Below, piece after piece: positions 24,446 to 33,876 of a stretch of DNA of 57,052 bases. Position 1 is the stretch's first letter. The number at the start of each line of letters is the position of its first letter. The notes beneath the pieces were generated by a model. The model was not told the origin of the DNA, ran no database searches, and saw only the letters and a list, made by a program, of their open reading frames with translations. The DNA comes from an uncultured Collinsella sp. (GTDB lineage Bacteria > Actinomycetota > Coriobacteriia > Coriobacteriales > Coriobacteriaceae), in assembly GCA_900542275.1 (NCBI GenBank), contig UQMW01000009.1:1-57052 (forward strand), read 5' to 3'. A program made the translations under genes and the position numbers.

Positions 24446-26890
24446 TTATGTGTGGTCGCACCAGCCGAGAACGCGCTGCTTCATGCCTTCGATGTCGAGC
24501 ACGCCTTCGGCAAAGCCCTTACGCACGAGCTCTTCGGGAACGAACTCATCGTAACGATCAAAGTAAGGCACTTCGCCGGGATAGACGAGCTCGATGGGAT
24601 CGAAGTCCTTCTCGGCCTCGGCGGCGAGCACCTCAAAGAACGTCTCCTCGTCGGCCTTCATCTTAAACTGCATAAAGTACGGGCGTGACGGGTCAAGTCC
24701 GCGAAGGCCCAGTTCCGCGGCACACTTAATTTTGAGCATGCGCTCGAGCGCCAAAAAGGCGTAGCTGCCCAGCCAGGGGAAAAGTGCCCAGGTATCGCCG
24801 CCCAGGTTGATGAGCGGCTTAGTTCCCGCACCCGAAATATCGGCCGTATGACGAGCCTGCGCCAAGCGGGCTCTCGCGTTGCCCATAAGGTACGGATATG
24901 TCGCGTGCTCGTTGAGCGCCTTGCGCATGCGCTCGAGTACGTGTGTATTGATGTCACCGGGGCAGTCGCCAAAGTAGGCCGGCACCCGGCCCTTGACCTG
25001 CGTGGCAAAGACGGTATGACGCTTCCAGTCCACTTCCTCGACAATCCAGCAGTGTCCGGCGATGGCGATGCGCTCACCGGGCGGTGGCGGATTGACGATC
25101 GTGCCCAACTCGGCCGACTCGCTGCGAACGGTGAACTCTTCGTTTTCCTGGAATACGGCGTAGAACTTAAAGTTGTTAATGATGCGCTCGCCCGCGAGAC
25201 CCACGATGAGCCCGCCACCCTCGGTGACTTGGATATGGTCGATGGTAATGAGGTGACGCAGCAACACGCGATAGTCATCGGCCGAGATGCGATGGAAATA
25301 GCTGAGTGTGAGCACGCGCTGGGCAAGCTCTGCCGGCGTGAGTTCGCCGGTGCTGGCAAGCGTCGACATAGTCTGGTGATAGAGCAGACTGTAGGGGAGT
25401 CGATCGAGCTCGGGCGGCTCGACCCACTTTTCCTCGCGATAGAGTTGTACGAGTGCGATGCCCTGGAGGAGCTTCCAGGGAATGGTCTCGGGCATCATCG
25501 TGCGCGGCTCGGGTTCTTCCTCGCGCATGACGAACCACATCTCGGGCGGAAGATCGCGGCGTCCCGTGCGGCCCATACGCTGCAAAAAGGAGCTGACGGT
25601 AAACGGCGCATCGATCTGGAACGCGCGCTCCAGACGGCCGATATCGATGCCGAGTTCCAGCGTAGAGGTGGTGACGGTTGTCTGTGCCTGCTCCTCATCG
25701 CGCATGAGTTCCTCGGCCGTCTCGCGCAGCGATGCCGAAAGATTGCCATGGTGGATGAGGAAACGGTCGGGCTCGTGCCGGCTCTCGCAGTAGCTGCGCA
25801 GCATGGAGCACACGGCCTCTGCCTCCTCGCGCGAGTTGGCAAAGACCAGGCATTTGCGGCCGCGCGTATGCTCAAAGATATAACCCATGCCGGGGTCGGC
25901 GTTGTCGGGCGCCGTGTCGGTGGGGTTGAGAAGCGCCTGCTCGGTCGCACGTGGGATGTCGACTTCGCCCTCGGGGGCCGAGGAAGTGCGACGGTCTTTG
26001 GGAGCGGCCTTGCCCCGCGCCTGCTCACGACGTTGACGGTGTTCTTCCTGTGTAAGCTGTCCGCTGTGGCACATGTCTTGTCCGGATGCGGGCAGCGCCG
26101 CGGGCGCCGCCGTCTCAATACGCTCGCAAGCAAGCACCTCGGCTTCTTGTGGACCTGTGCCTACGAATCCTCGCTGCTGAGCCTGGGGGCCCGAGTTGTA
26201 GAAGTGCTCCATGGAGATGCGCCACACGCGGCGCGGTTCCTCAAAGCGGGGGATGATGCAACCGCGTCCCGTTCCCTGTGAGAGAAAGGCGCCCGTGCGC
26301 TCGGGGTCGCCGATGGTGGCAGAAAGGCCAATGCGGCGAGGCTGCACGCCGGCCATGCGCGAGAGTCGCTCGATAAGACAGAGCGTCTGACCGCCGCGGT
26401 CGCCGCGCATGAGCGAATGAACCTCGTCGATAACCACATAGCGCAGGTCGCAAAACATGCGCGGGATTGCCATGTGCTTATGGATCAGGAGCGCCTCGAG
26501 CGATTCGGGCGTAATCTGTAGGATACCGCTCGGCTTTTTGATGAGTTTGGCCTTGTGTGATTGTGAGACATCGCCATGCCAGTGCCAGACGGGGATATCG
26601 GCTTCTTCGCACAGGTCGTTGAGGCGGACGAATTGGTCGTTGATGAGCGCCTTGAGGGGGCCAATGTAGAGGGCGCCCACGCTTGCGGGCGGGTTCTCCC
26701 AAAACTCGGTCAGGATGGGAAAGAAGGCTGCCTCGGTTTTGCCGGAAGCCGTTGACGCCGTCAGGAGCACATTGTCCTGTGTGTTGAAGATGGCATCTGC
26801 CGCCGCAACCTGGATAGAGCGCAAGCTCTCCCAATCGTGGGAGTAGATGAAGCCTTGGATAAACGGGGCGTAGCGGTCAAAGGCGTTCAC
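24446..26890 (-). CDS. Lhr/BrxHI-like DEVH helicase
   Basis: An 814-aa superfamily 2 helicase: Walker A TASGKTEA near residue 51, DEVH box at 155-158, GLSATIGDPERTG (motif III), STLELGIDIG and MGRTGRRD (motif VI). The whole resembles Lhr-like helicases such as BrxHI from BREX loci. Residues about 270-340 form a low-complexity insertion. The GTG at 26890 with AAAGGAGG upstream is the start. It is third in a three-gene set with a DUF2791 ATPase and a TerB-domain protein, suggesting a common DNA-processing or defence task. Confidence 0.82.
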   Translation of the reverse strand: MNAFDRYAPFIQGFIYSHDWESLRSIQVAAADAIFNTQDNVLLTASTASGKTEAAFFPILTEFWENPPASVGALYIGPLKALINDQFVRLNDLCEEADIPVWHWHGDVSQSHKAKLIKKPSGILQITPESLEALLIHKHMAIPRMFCDLRYVVIDEVHSLMRGDRGGQTLCLIERLSRMAGVQPRRIGLSATIGDPERTGAFLSQGTGRGCIIPRFEEPRRVWRISMEHFYNSGPQAQQRGFVGTGPQEAEVLACERIETAAPAALPASGQDMCHSGQLTQEEHRQRREQARGKAAPKDRRTSSAPEGEVDIPRATEQALLNPTDTAPDNADPGMGYIFEHTRGRKCLVFANSREEAEAVCSMLRSYCESRHEPDRFLIHHGNLSASLRETAEELMRDEEQAQTTVTTSTLELGIDIGRLERAFQIDAPFTVSSFLQRMGRTGRRDLPPEMWFVMREEEPEPRTMMPETIPWKLLQGIALVQLYREEKWVEPPELDRLPYSLLYHQTMSTLASTGELTPAELAQRVLTLSYFHRISADDYRVLLRHLITIDHIQVTEGGGLIVGLAGERIINNFKFYAVFQENEEFTVRSESAELGTIVNPPPPGERIAIAGHCWIVEEVDWKRHTVFATQVKGRVPAYFGDCPGDINTHVLERMRKALNEHATYPYLMGNARARLAQARHTADISGAGTKPLINLGGDTWALFPWLGSYAFLALERMLKIKCAAELGLRGLDPSRPYFMQFKMKADEETFFEVLAAEAEKDFDPIELVYPGEVPYFDRYDEFVPEELVRKGFAEGVLDIEGMKQRVLGWCDHT

Positions 26891-26971
26891 GGGGCCTCCT
26901 TTCAACAACGAATTTCTCAACGCGGCTGGCAACGGCTTGCTGCATTACTGCTTCAACGTTTGCCCAGATAA

Positions 26972-27008
26972 AACCTGCCAAAATAAACCTGTCCCTTTTT
27001 GGTAGGTT
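26972..27008. repeat. Hairpin repeat with CTGTCCC loop
   Basis: AACCTGCCAAAA (26972-26983) pairs with TTTTGGTAGGTT (26997-27008) except one position, with a loop containing CTGTCCC. On the minus strand this reads as an A-rich stem then GGGACAG, like the hairpin at 12872-12902. The stop codon of the DUF2791 gene (TAA, 27007-27009) lies at its edge. It separates the ATPase gene from the helicase gene within the cassette. Confidence 0.6.
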
Positions 27009-28311
27009 AGATGGTGAACTCGGCGAAGTTGCGGTCGCCGCCTGCGGTGCCGGTGTCGCCTGTTGCGGCTGCCGGCGCCAGCGCGTCGCCGCCGACGCTT
27101 TGCAGCAGCTCGGCCACGTTGGCGTCGGGGTTTTGGCATAGGATGTCGAGCAACTCGATAAAGTCACGAATGACCTCGCGCGGCGTCAGGTGCGTGTCGG
27201 CTCCCACACGACCGAACTCAATCTTGAGGAAGTCAACCAAGTCGTTTTCGGTCAGCGTGGGCGTCCAGCCAAAGTAGCCGGCGTGAATTTGCATGAGTTT
27301 TTCGATCAGCACCAGCAACTCCTCGTAGGTGAGTGGTTGCAGGCGGATGATGGGCGCAAGCATGTCCTTAAGGTCCTCGCGCGCAAAGCGGCCCTGGGCG
27401 AGTCGGCTGCGTAGGGCCTCGTAGGAAAACACACCGCGGCGGCGGTCCTCGATGGAGGTCGGCGTGCCACCCATGATCATGCCCAGGTACTGCGCCTTGC
27501 CCTGAAGTGTGTCGTTGTACATGGTCAGGATCTTCTCGTAGTTGTACTGGCGCGTGATGGCGTTGGGAATCTTATACAGATTCACGAGCTCGTCGATGAG
27601 CACCAGCATGCCCTTGTAGCCGCTGCAAACCAAAAAACGCGCGATGAGTTTGACGTAGTCGTACCAGTCATCGTCGCTGATGATGGTTGAGGACCCCAGT
27701 TCGGCGCGAGCCTCGCTCTTGGTGCGGTATTCGCCGCGGATCCATTTGGTCACGCGGCTCATGGCCTCTTCGTCGCCCTCGGATACGGCCGTGCGATAGC
27801 GGCGAAGCATGCGGGTGAAGTCGAAGCCGTGGACCATCTCCTCGAGCGGGGTCAGTTGGGCATTGACGACCGACTCGTCGACGTTGGCACACGAGGCGAC
27901 CCAGCGATCCAGAATAAGGTTGAGCGCACCGCCCTCGGGGCGCGTCTTGGTCGATATATTGCGGATGAGCTCGCGGTAGGTGGCAAGGCCCTGCCCCTGA
28001 CCGCCCTGCAGGCGTCGCTCGGGCGACAAGTCGGCATCGGCGACGACGAATCCCTCGCCCATGGCGTGCGTGCGGATGGTCTGGAGCAAAAAGCTCTTAC
28101 CGGCGCCGTAGCGACCGACTAAAAAGCGGAAGCTCGCGCCGCCATCGGCGATGAGACTTAAATCGGTGAGCAGGGCGCGGATCTCGACCTCGCGCCCTAC
28201 GGTGATGTAAGGAAGGCCGATGCGCGGGACCACGCCGCCCTTGAGCGAGTTGAGAATGACGGCAGCGACGCGCTTGGGCACGCGGGGTGCTGCGGATGCG
28301 GTATCACTCAT
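27007..28311 (-). CDS. DUF2791/BrxD-like P-loop ATPase
   Basis: A 434-aa ATPase. Walker A is GRYGAGKS (66-73), Walker B is MLVLIDE (235-241), and an ADADLSPERR segment follows the P-loop. These fit DUF2791, the family of BrxD in BREX systems. The start overlaps the stop of the TerB gene by 8 bp, so the two are translationally coupled. It probably works with the downstream Lhr-like helicase; the biochemical activity of this family is not well established. Confidence 0.82.
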   Translation of the reverse strand: MSDTASAAPRVPKRVAAVILNSLKGGVVPRIGLPYITVGREVEIRALLTDLSLIADGGASFRFLVGRYGAGKSFLLQTIRTHAMGEGFVVADADLSPERRLQGGQGQGLATYRELIRNISTKTRPEGGALNLILDRWVASCANVDESVVNAQLTPLEEMVHGFDFTRMLRRYRTAVSEGDEEAMSRVTKWIRGEYRTKSEARAELGSSTIISDDDWYDYVKLIARFLVCSGYKGMLVLIDELVNLYKIPNAITRQYNYEKILTMYNDTLQGKAQYLGMIMGGTPTSIEDRRRGVFSYEALRSRLAQGRFAREDLKDMLAPIIRLQPLTYEELLVLIEKLMQIHAGYFGWTPTLTENDLVDFLKIEFGRVGADTHLTPREVIRDFIELLDILCQNPDANVAELLQSVGGDALAPAAATGDTGTAGGDRNFAEFTI

Positions 28312-30043
28312 GGTCTAGGTATCCTCTCACGTCTGCTTCGTAGTCCTCGATAATCTGCGGCCCTGCCGCGCCGAATTCGATAACGGTGTCTCCCACCAGG
28401 TCAAAGAGCGCCTCGTTGATGGTATCGACAAGCATGTCCTCACTCTTGCCCGACTGCGCCACCGCCGATGCCGTCTGCGCTGCGTTTTGCTCGAGTAGTG
28501 CTCGAAGATAGGCGTCTGCGGCGGGATCGAGTGCGGACGCGGTGTCAGCGGACGTGGGTGCTGGTGCGAGGAGCGGGGCCACGACGCCAAACTGCTCGGT
28601 GGAGATGGTCGGCTCGCTAGCCTCGTCCTGCTGCATGGTCGTCGCGACTGGTTCGGCGATCGTGCCGGCCACGGGCTTGGCTTCCCGTCGTTCGGCAACT
28701 GTCACCTCGGCATCCGCAAGCGTGCCGTCCTCGCGTTCCTCGTCGATCAAAAGCGCTTCGCGCGTTTGTGCGGCAGCGCTCCGAATGTGCCCCAGCTGGC
28801 TCAAATCGATATCGATCTTGACGGGCTGGTGTGCGGCGTCCCACGAAAGCCATGCCACAATCTCGTCATCGATAATCTTGGCCAGATATTTGGGGACCTT
28901 TTCTTCCTTAAGGGGATGGGCGGGGTCCAGCGCCAGGCGCAGGCGTTGGTCGCAGGCGCGCATCATTTCACCGAGCTTGCTGCTCTTTTGCCTGCTACCG
29001 TGAATCCGCATGCATTCCCAAAAACCGTTTTGGCAACGGTAGATATGGATGGGGTCCAGACGGTATTCGCAGTCCTCGTGGCGCTCGGGCGCAAAGAATA
29101 CGGCCGAGGCAAACATGGTGTAGGGCATGGCCGTCTCCTCCCCAAATAAACTTGCCACGATGCCGGTCTTTCGGTGCGTGTCATAGTAGCGCGCCATGCG
29201 GACATACACGGCGCACGCCACGTGGCGCAGATCACGGTGGTGGCTGCGGTCGAGCCGCGAGCTACTTAGGTTGTACGTGGAGAGGGCGTTGATGGCGGCC
29301 ATGAGTCGCTCCTCGCGCACCTCATCGGGCGGAAGGGGGAGCGTGGGCTCGGAGGTTTTGCGACGCTTAGGGGTCTGGCCGGACGGTGCCGGTACAAGGT
29401 CTCGTGCCGCGCGCCGCAGTTCGATAAGGGCGTTATCGAACATGACGGTTTTAGAGTCGCGAAGCAGCTTGGGGTCGAGCCCGTGGAACACGGCGTAATC
29501 TTGCAGCCACACGCGCGCAAACCGGTCGATGCCGGGCTCGAAGGCGCGATAGACATCCCAAAAAGCCTTGATCTTGTTAAAACCATCGAGTGGATTATCT
29601 ACGCCAATGCCGCAGATCAGCTCATAGAGATACAGAAAGGCAAAGGACGTAGACGTTTCCTCGACGGTTCCGCGGCGCACTTGGGCACGCCAGGTAAAGT
29701 AGCCGCGCAGTTGCCGGTCGCTCATGGCGTTGTAGGTGGGAAAGTACGACTTAAAGGTGCCGTTGTAGGGACAGTCGTCCTCAAAGTCGGCCATCAGCAG
29801 GCCCTGGCGGTAAAAAAGCTCGGCTTCCGAAAGCCAGCGGCCCGCACCGCCCTTGGGGTCATCCTGCCAGCGCGATATCTCGCGCATTTTACGGTACTGG
29901 TCGGGGAGGAAATTCTGCATCTGTCGGCCGGTTTTGAGAATCGGCTCGTCTGCGTAGGTTTCGTTTGAGAAGCGGGCGGACTGATGGGTCCGGGCCTCGG
30001 CCATAATGCGCTCGATGAGCATCTTGATGTCCTGGTCGGCCAC
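28304..30043 (-). CDS. TerB-N/TerB-C domain protein
   Basis: A 579-aa protein with a TerB-N-type region (about 60-290, including the YNAMSDRQLRGYF and FLYLYELICG segments), a variable central portion, a Ser/Ala/Pro-rich linker (about 430-500) and a TerB-C-type tail (about 505-579). TerB domains belong to tellurite/stress systems predicted to sense or process nucleic-acid damage. The GTG at 30043 with GAGGAGG upstream is a strong start. It is the first gene of the cassette and overlaps the ATPase gene. The role is inferred from domain company. Confidence 0.72.
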   Translation of the reverse strand: MADQDIKMLIERIMAEARTHQSARFSNETYADEPILKTGRQMQNFLPDQYRKMREISRWQDDPKGGAGRWLSEAELFYRQGLLMADFEDDCPYNGTFKSYFPTYNAMSDRQLRGYFTWRAQVRRGTVEETSTSFAFLYLYELICGIGVDNPLDGFNKIKAFWDVYRAFEPGIDRFARVWLQDYAVFHGLDPKLLRDSKTVMFDNALIELRRAARDLVPAPSGQTPKRRKTSEPTLPLPPDEVREERLMAAINALSTYNLSSSRLDRSHHRDLRHVACAVYVRMARYYDTHRKTGIVASLFGEETAMPYTMFASAVFFAPERHEDCEYRLDPIHIYRCQNGFWECMRIHGSRQKSSKLGEMMRACDQRLRLALDPAHPLKEEKVPKYLAKIIDDEIVAWLSWDAAHQPVKIDIDLSQLGHIRSAAAQTREALLIDEEREDGTLADAEVTVAERREAKPVAGTIAEPVATTMQQDEASEPTISTEQFGVVAPLLAPAPTSADTASALDPAADAYLRALLEQNAAQTASAVAQSGKSEDMLVDTINEALFDLVGDTVIEFGAAGPQIIEDYEADVRGYLDHE

Positions 30044-30130
30044 CGCTCCTCCTCTCGAACGCAGCTACGGTGACCTCATATCATAGCACAGCATCAAACA
30101 GATGTTCGAGATACCGCTGCGTTGCTAGAT

Positions 30131-30847
30131 TTAGAACAGGAGGGCGTATATGACGGCGATGACGACGGAGGGAAGCATATTGGCCGTGCGGAAGGTCTGA
30201 GGACGGATGAGGTTGACGCCGACGCAGAAGATGAGCATGGAGCCTACGAGCGAAAGGCTGTTGAGGGCTGCTGTGGTCATGATGGGGGAGAGCGCGCCGG
30301 CAAACAACGTGATCGTCCCCTGGAACACGGCGACGGGCAGGGCGGAGAAGATGCAGCCGCGGCCAAGCGAGGCCGTCATGGTGCAGACGATGATGCAGTC
30401 CAGTGCGCCCTTGAGGGCAAGCGTTGACCAGTCGCCGAGCAGGCCGTCCTGGATCGATCCCACAATGGCCATGGCGCCGATGCACACGGTGAGTGAAGTC
30501 GAGACAAAAGCGTTGGTGAACTCGTTATCGCCCTCACTGCCAGTCTTGCGCTTGAGCCATTCGCCAAGGTTCTCGATGGCGGCCTCCAAGTTGATGGCCT
30601 CGCCGATGAGCGAACCGAGCGCAAATGAGACGATGAGCATGGTGGTACCGGTGGTCGCTAGCGCCTTTCCATCGATGATGAGCATCTTTTGCATGGTGCC
30701 GCCCAGGCCGATAAACAGGACGCACAGCCCCGATGCTTTCATGAGCGTGTCTTGGATGCGCGGTGTAATGAAGCGGCCGCCCGCTAATCCCAAAAGACCG
30801 CCCGCAACTAAAAGCGCAACGTTGATGATTGTTCCCAAGCCCGGCAT
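30131..30847 (-). CDS. DUF554 membrane protein
   Basis: A 238-aa polytopic membrane protein of the DUF554 (YdfK-like) family, with about seven hydrophobic spans. It begins with PGLGTIINVALLVAGGLLG and contains an IGLGGTMQ segment and Gly-rich spans. Members are found in many bacteria, and some have been linked to stress; no transport substrate is established. The ATG at 30847 has AGGAGGGC upstream; the frame extends to 30916 without a better site. Confidence 0.82.
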   Translation of the reverse strand: MPGLGTIINVALLVAGGLLGLAGGRFITPRIQDTLMKASGLCVLFIGLGGTMQKMLIIDGKALATTGTTMLIVSFALGSLIGEAINLEAAIENLGEWLKRKTGSEGDNEFTNAFVSTSLTVCIGAMAIVGSIQDGLLGDWSTLALKGALDCIIVCTMTASLGRGCIFSALPVAVFQGTITLFAGALSPIMTTAALNSLSLVGSMLIFCVGVNLIRPQTFRTANMLPSVVIAVIYALLF

Positions 30848-30965
30848 GAGCCCTCCTGTATTGATGCCAACGTGGCAATCGTAGCAGAACGAAATGCGAG
30901 GCACATCGCGACTCATCTAATACGTTATATAAGTGGTATTAGGAATGATGCGCAGCATTTAAGCC

Positions 30966-32396
30966 TCAGGTGGTTGTCGGGACATAGGGGTAGTAGTCAA
31001 AGCGCAGTGTCATAAGCCGCTGCGGGGATTCAATAGCCGCGGCGATGATATTGGCATCGCGGGCACGATCAAACCCTTCGAGTTCGATCTGATACGAGAC
31101 GTCTTGCATAATGTCCAGACGTCGCCAGGCTAGAAGTGTGTCGCCATCGAATTCCAAGGTCTTGCCTCCGTCTGGGGCAACGGCGTATAGACGCAGTTTA
31201 GCGGTGGTTGCAGGGTCGACAACCGTGACCTTTTTAATTTCGTTTCGAGTATTCTTGGCGCCCAACAAGGTGAGCAGTGTTGGGGCCACGACCTCGCCCG
31301 ATGGCAAAAAGACGACTTCGATGGATTCGGGAAATGCGATGATGGCCGACTTGCGGACGGGCTGATTGGCGGCGGCAACTTCGATGTTTGCAGCATCGAT
31401 GACCTCTGTGTGGTCGAGGGCGGCAAGCACGCAGCAGTTACCTTCATCGATCTCCTGAGGATCAGCAAGTCCCAGACTGTCCGCGAGCTCGGGATCGTTT
31501 GGACCGGTAGCGGGCTCATTCGGTGCTTCGAAAGAAGCTGGGACGCTGTTTGTCGGCGACGGCGTGTCGCCCGCACCTGCTTCTTTGTCCGTGCTCTCTT
31601 CTTGTATGGTTGCGTTGATGGGTTCGTCGTTTGAGGGGAGCGTCTTGGCGTCAAGCGCGGAGGGGACAATCCCGATGGCTCCGGATCCGTTCCACTCCAT
31701 CTCGAGAAGCGCCGGGTCGGCAAGAATGCGTTGCCTGCCTAGCGTGTGGGTATCGATCGCAATAGGGCCTGCCTCCGTCCCGCGCGTAAGGCTGAGCGAT
31801 CCGGCCGGCTTCTCGAAATGAATGTCTGTGTCTTCGGTACTGGCGGCGTAGAACAGCAGGGATGCTTCTCCCGCCGCGATGGCATCGGTGCCCGCCTTGG
31901 TCAGCCGCAGCGATGCCGTGAATGAGAGGGTGGGCTGCACATCGTCTGCATTCGCGGCGGCGCAGCCCAGACATATACCGCCTCCTTTCTCGAAAAACGC
32001 ACCGTCGAAGGCGACCTTCGCTCCGTTCGCCGAGTCATCGACCGAAGCGATATCGATGCGCAACCCCAAATCGCACGGATCGCCATCTGCATCGAGCACA
32101 ATCGAGCGCCATGTGCAGACGGCGCACCCCGCCTGGGAGCCGTTTGCCTTGTTCGAACGATTGATATCCACGACTATCGAGCCGTCCGTATTACGACGAA
32201 GGCATCCCGAGGTTGAGATTGCGGCCTGTGCGAACGAAAAACGCTTGCACGCAATGGCGCTCGACGGATTTGGTGCGGAGCTTAGGGCTGCTGGTAAGGA
32301 GTCTGCCATGACGGGAGTCGCCCAAGCGGCGACAGGCGTTCCGGTTGCGAGCGCGCCGCAGAGTGCGACGACGGGCAAAAGGTTCTTCGATGCCAT
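30966..32396 (-). CDS. Secreted protein, function unknown
   Basis: A 476-aa protein with a clear signal peptide (SKNLLPVVALCGALATG, cleavage likely near residue 30). Several Cys pairs (CAVC, CLGC, NCC) lie in a long acidic, Pro/Glu/Ser-rich surface-exposed region. The C-terminal half has beta-rich segments ending in DYYPYVPTTT. No sortase signal or enzyme motif is visible. The ATG at 32396 has AAGGAG upstream. It is the last gene of the secreted-protein cluster, and nothing in it resembles a characterised family. Confidence 0.7.
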   Translation of the reverse strand: MASKNLLPVVALCGALATGTPVAAWATPVMADSLPAALSSAPNPSSAIACKRFSFAQAAISTSGCLRRNTDGSIVVDINRSNKANGSQAGCAVCTWRSIVLDADGDPCDLGLRIDIASVDDSANGAKVAFDGAFFEKGGGICLGCAAANADDVQPTLSFTASLRLTKAGTDAIAAGEASLLFYAASTEDTDIHFEKPAGSLSLTRGTEAGPIAIDTHTLGRQRILADPALLEMEWNGSGAIGIVPSALDAKTLPSNDEPINATIQEESTDKEAGAGDTPSPTNSVPASFEAPNEPATGPNDPELADSLGLADPQEIDEGNCCVLAALDHTEVIDAANIEVAAANQPVRKSAIIAFPESIEVVFLPSGEVVAPTLLTLLGAKNTRNEIKKVTVVDPATTAKLRLYAVAPDGGKTLEFDGDTLLAWRRLDIMQDVSYQIELEGFDRARDANIIAAAIESPQRLMTLRFDYYPYVPTTT

Positions 32397-32405
32397 GGGG
32401 TCTCC

Positions 32406-32693
32406 TTAGCTAATTTGGTGCGGCCTGTCCGTGTTTCGTTTCTGGCTGCGTTTGATGTGCAGACCGAGGCCGGCGGTTCCCGCACCTGCTGCCGTGGCGC
32501 CTGCTGCCAAGAGCCATCGTCTGTCGTCTGTCTGTGCCAACGGTTCCTTGCAGTTGCCGCGGTCGAGCTCCGAGAGGTCGACCGTCACTTGCGTGGCGGC
32601 CTGCGCCTGTTCTTGCTGGGCAAAGGCCATGGCTGGCCCAAACGCTAGGATACTGACGGCGGCCAGGGCGACGGCCTTATGCCGTGTGCGCAC
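32406..32693 (-). CDS. Small wall-anchored-like protein
   Basis: About 95 aa: an N-terminal signal sequence (about 8-25) and a short Gln/Ala-rich mature part. At the C-terminus PLAQTDD is followed by a hydrophobic Ala/Gly segment and a basic tail, the layout of a sortase substrate, but with Asp where LAxTG-type motifs have Gly. The GTG at 32693 is chosen because a GTG precedes the signal peptide; TTG at 32723 is an alternative. It overlaps the upstream gene by 17 bp, so translation is coupled. Confidence 0.6.
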   Translation of the reverse strand: MRTRHKAVALAAVSILAFGPAMAFAQQEQAQAATQVTVDLSELDRGNCKEPLAQTDDRRWLLAAGATAAGAGTAGLGLHIKRSQKRNTDRPHQIS

Positions 32694-33276
32694 CGGGCTC
32701 GACCGTCCAGGTGATCGTTGCAACCTGATCGCCTTCGCCGGTTACGCGGAAGATGTCGCGCGTGACGCGGGCGACGTTTCCGCTTGTCTTGAGCTTAATT
32801 TTGTCCGTGCCGCCGGCAATGCCCTGGTAGCCCATGTCGAAGGCTGCATTCTTGGAAAGATCGAGGCCCGTCTCCTGCATTGCGGCGCTGGCGTTCTGGA
32901 GTGCGCCGTCGGGGCCGACCTTAAAGTCGATGGAATTCTGCGCGGTTCCGGCCTTGGCGTCGGCGGCAATGGTCCAGGTGTTCATGGCGTCGATCTTCAT
33001 GTTGGTGACATGGATGCCGTAGGCCGAATGATTGTCGATGGTGGTCGCGTCTTCTGAGGGGCCCTGAAGCGTGCCGTCGGCCTTGGCGACGAAGGGAATA
33101 ACCGTCGGAACTTTGAACTCTACGTTGTCGATCTCGGTCCTGACCATTACTTTCGTGGTTCCAACGCGCCCGGCTGCCAGAGCTGGCGTCGGGGCGGCGC
33201 CCATTGCGAGCGCGAGCGCGAGCCCTGCGCCCACGACGAGCGCTCTGGCTCCGTTCATGTTCCTGGTGATGTCCAT
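32677..33276 (-). CDS. Secreted beta-rich protein
   Basis: A 199-aa protein with an N-terminal signal peptide ending in PALA, followed by a domain rich in alternating Val/Thr/Ile (VRTEIDNVEFKVP, TWTIAADAK, VTRDIFRVTGEG). It has no cysteine and no sortase signal. The predicted all-beta fold and the location between other exported proteins suggest a surface structural component. I do not recognise the family. The ATG at 33276 has AAAGGAACG upstream. Confidence 0.7.
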   Translation of the reverse strand: MDITRNMNGARALVVGAGLALALAMGAAPTPALAAGRVGTTKVMVRTEIDNVEFKVPTVIPFVAKADGTLQGPSEDATTIDNHSAYGIHVTNMKIDAMNTWTIAADAKAGTAQNSIDFKVGPDGALQNASAAMQETGLDLSKNAAFDMGYQGIAGGTDKIKLKTSGNVARVTRDIFRVTGEGDQVATITWTVEPGAHTA

Positions 33277-33366
33277 GGTCGTTCCTTTCTATTCGCCGCG
33301 GGCCGTCCCCGCGATGATTGGACGAATGCTGGTGAATTGCGTGCGGTGTCGCGTCGGCCGAAAAAG

Positions 33367-33876
33367 CTAGTTCTCGGCTTGCTCAACCCGTACCTTGACA
33401 CGTGTCGGATTGCCGTGGCTGTCGAGGGTCTTGGCATCGAGTGCCTGGATCTCGATGTATGCCTCTCCTTCTTTGATGTCGCCGGCGGGGCACGTCTCGA
33501 TTGTCTTGCCGGTCTCGACCACACCGGATTCGTACATGGTCTCGTCGTTTTGGATGACGCGGAATCGCTGGGGAAATTTATTGTCTTGGACGTTTTGCAC
33601 GTTGACGCGCAGCTTGCCGTCCTCCTGTAGCTGAGCGACCGGCGCGACCGAAATCGTCATCATGTTGTCGCGGACGATGGCATCGAGCTCATCTTGGATT
33701 TCTTGTCGCGATTTACCCTCTGCCGTCGTGACTGAGGCGCCCGCTTCGGGCACGGGCTGCGACTGCCAGGCGTATAGCCCTACGGCGATGAGGGCGCAGG
33801 CGATAGCCAGGCAGACAACGACGAGTTTCTTGCGACGCCCCAGTCCTGCGAGGCGGGGCGGCTTCTTCGCACTCAT
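33367..33876 (-). CDS. Membrane-anchored extracytoplasmic protein
   Basis: A 169-aa protein with a basic N-terminus (about 1-17), one transmembrane helix (about 18-35) and an extracellular part. That part has a central beta-like segment (VAPVAQLQEDGKLRVNV) and a single Cys (ETCPAGD). The type II topology is inferred from the Lys/Arg-rich start. It overlaps the upstream 98-aa gene in an ATGA arrangement, so the two are coupled. Function unknown. Confidence 0.68.
   Translation of the reverse strand: MSAKKPPRLAGLGRRKKLVVVCLAIACALIAVGLYAWQSQPVPEAGASVTTAEGKSRQEIQDELDAIVRDNMMTISVAPVAQLQEDGKLRVNVQNVQDNKFPQRFRVIQNDETMYESGVVETGKTIETCPAGDIKEGEAYIEIQALDAKTLDSHGNPTRVKVRVEQAEN

Noticed and set aside
24446..30043. 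A complete BREX system
   Set aside because: Only BrxD-like and BrxHI-like proteins are present; no alkaline-phosphatase-type PglZ or methylase is found, so the cassette is called on its own.
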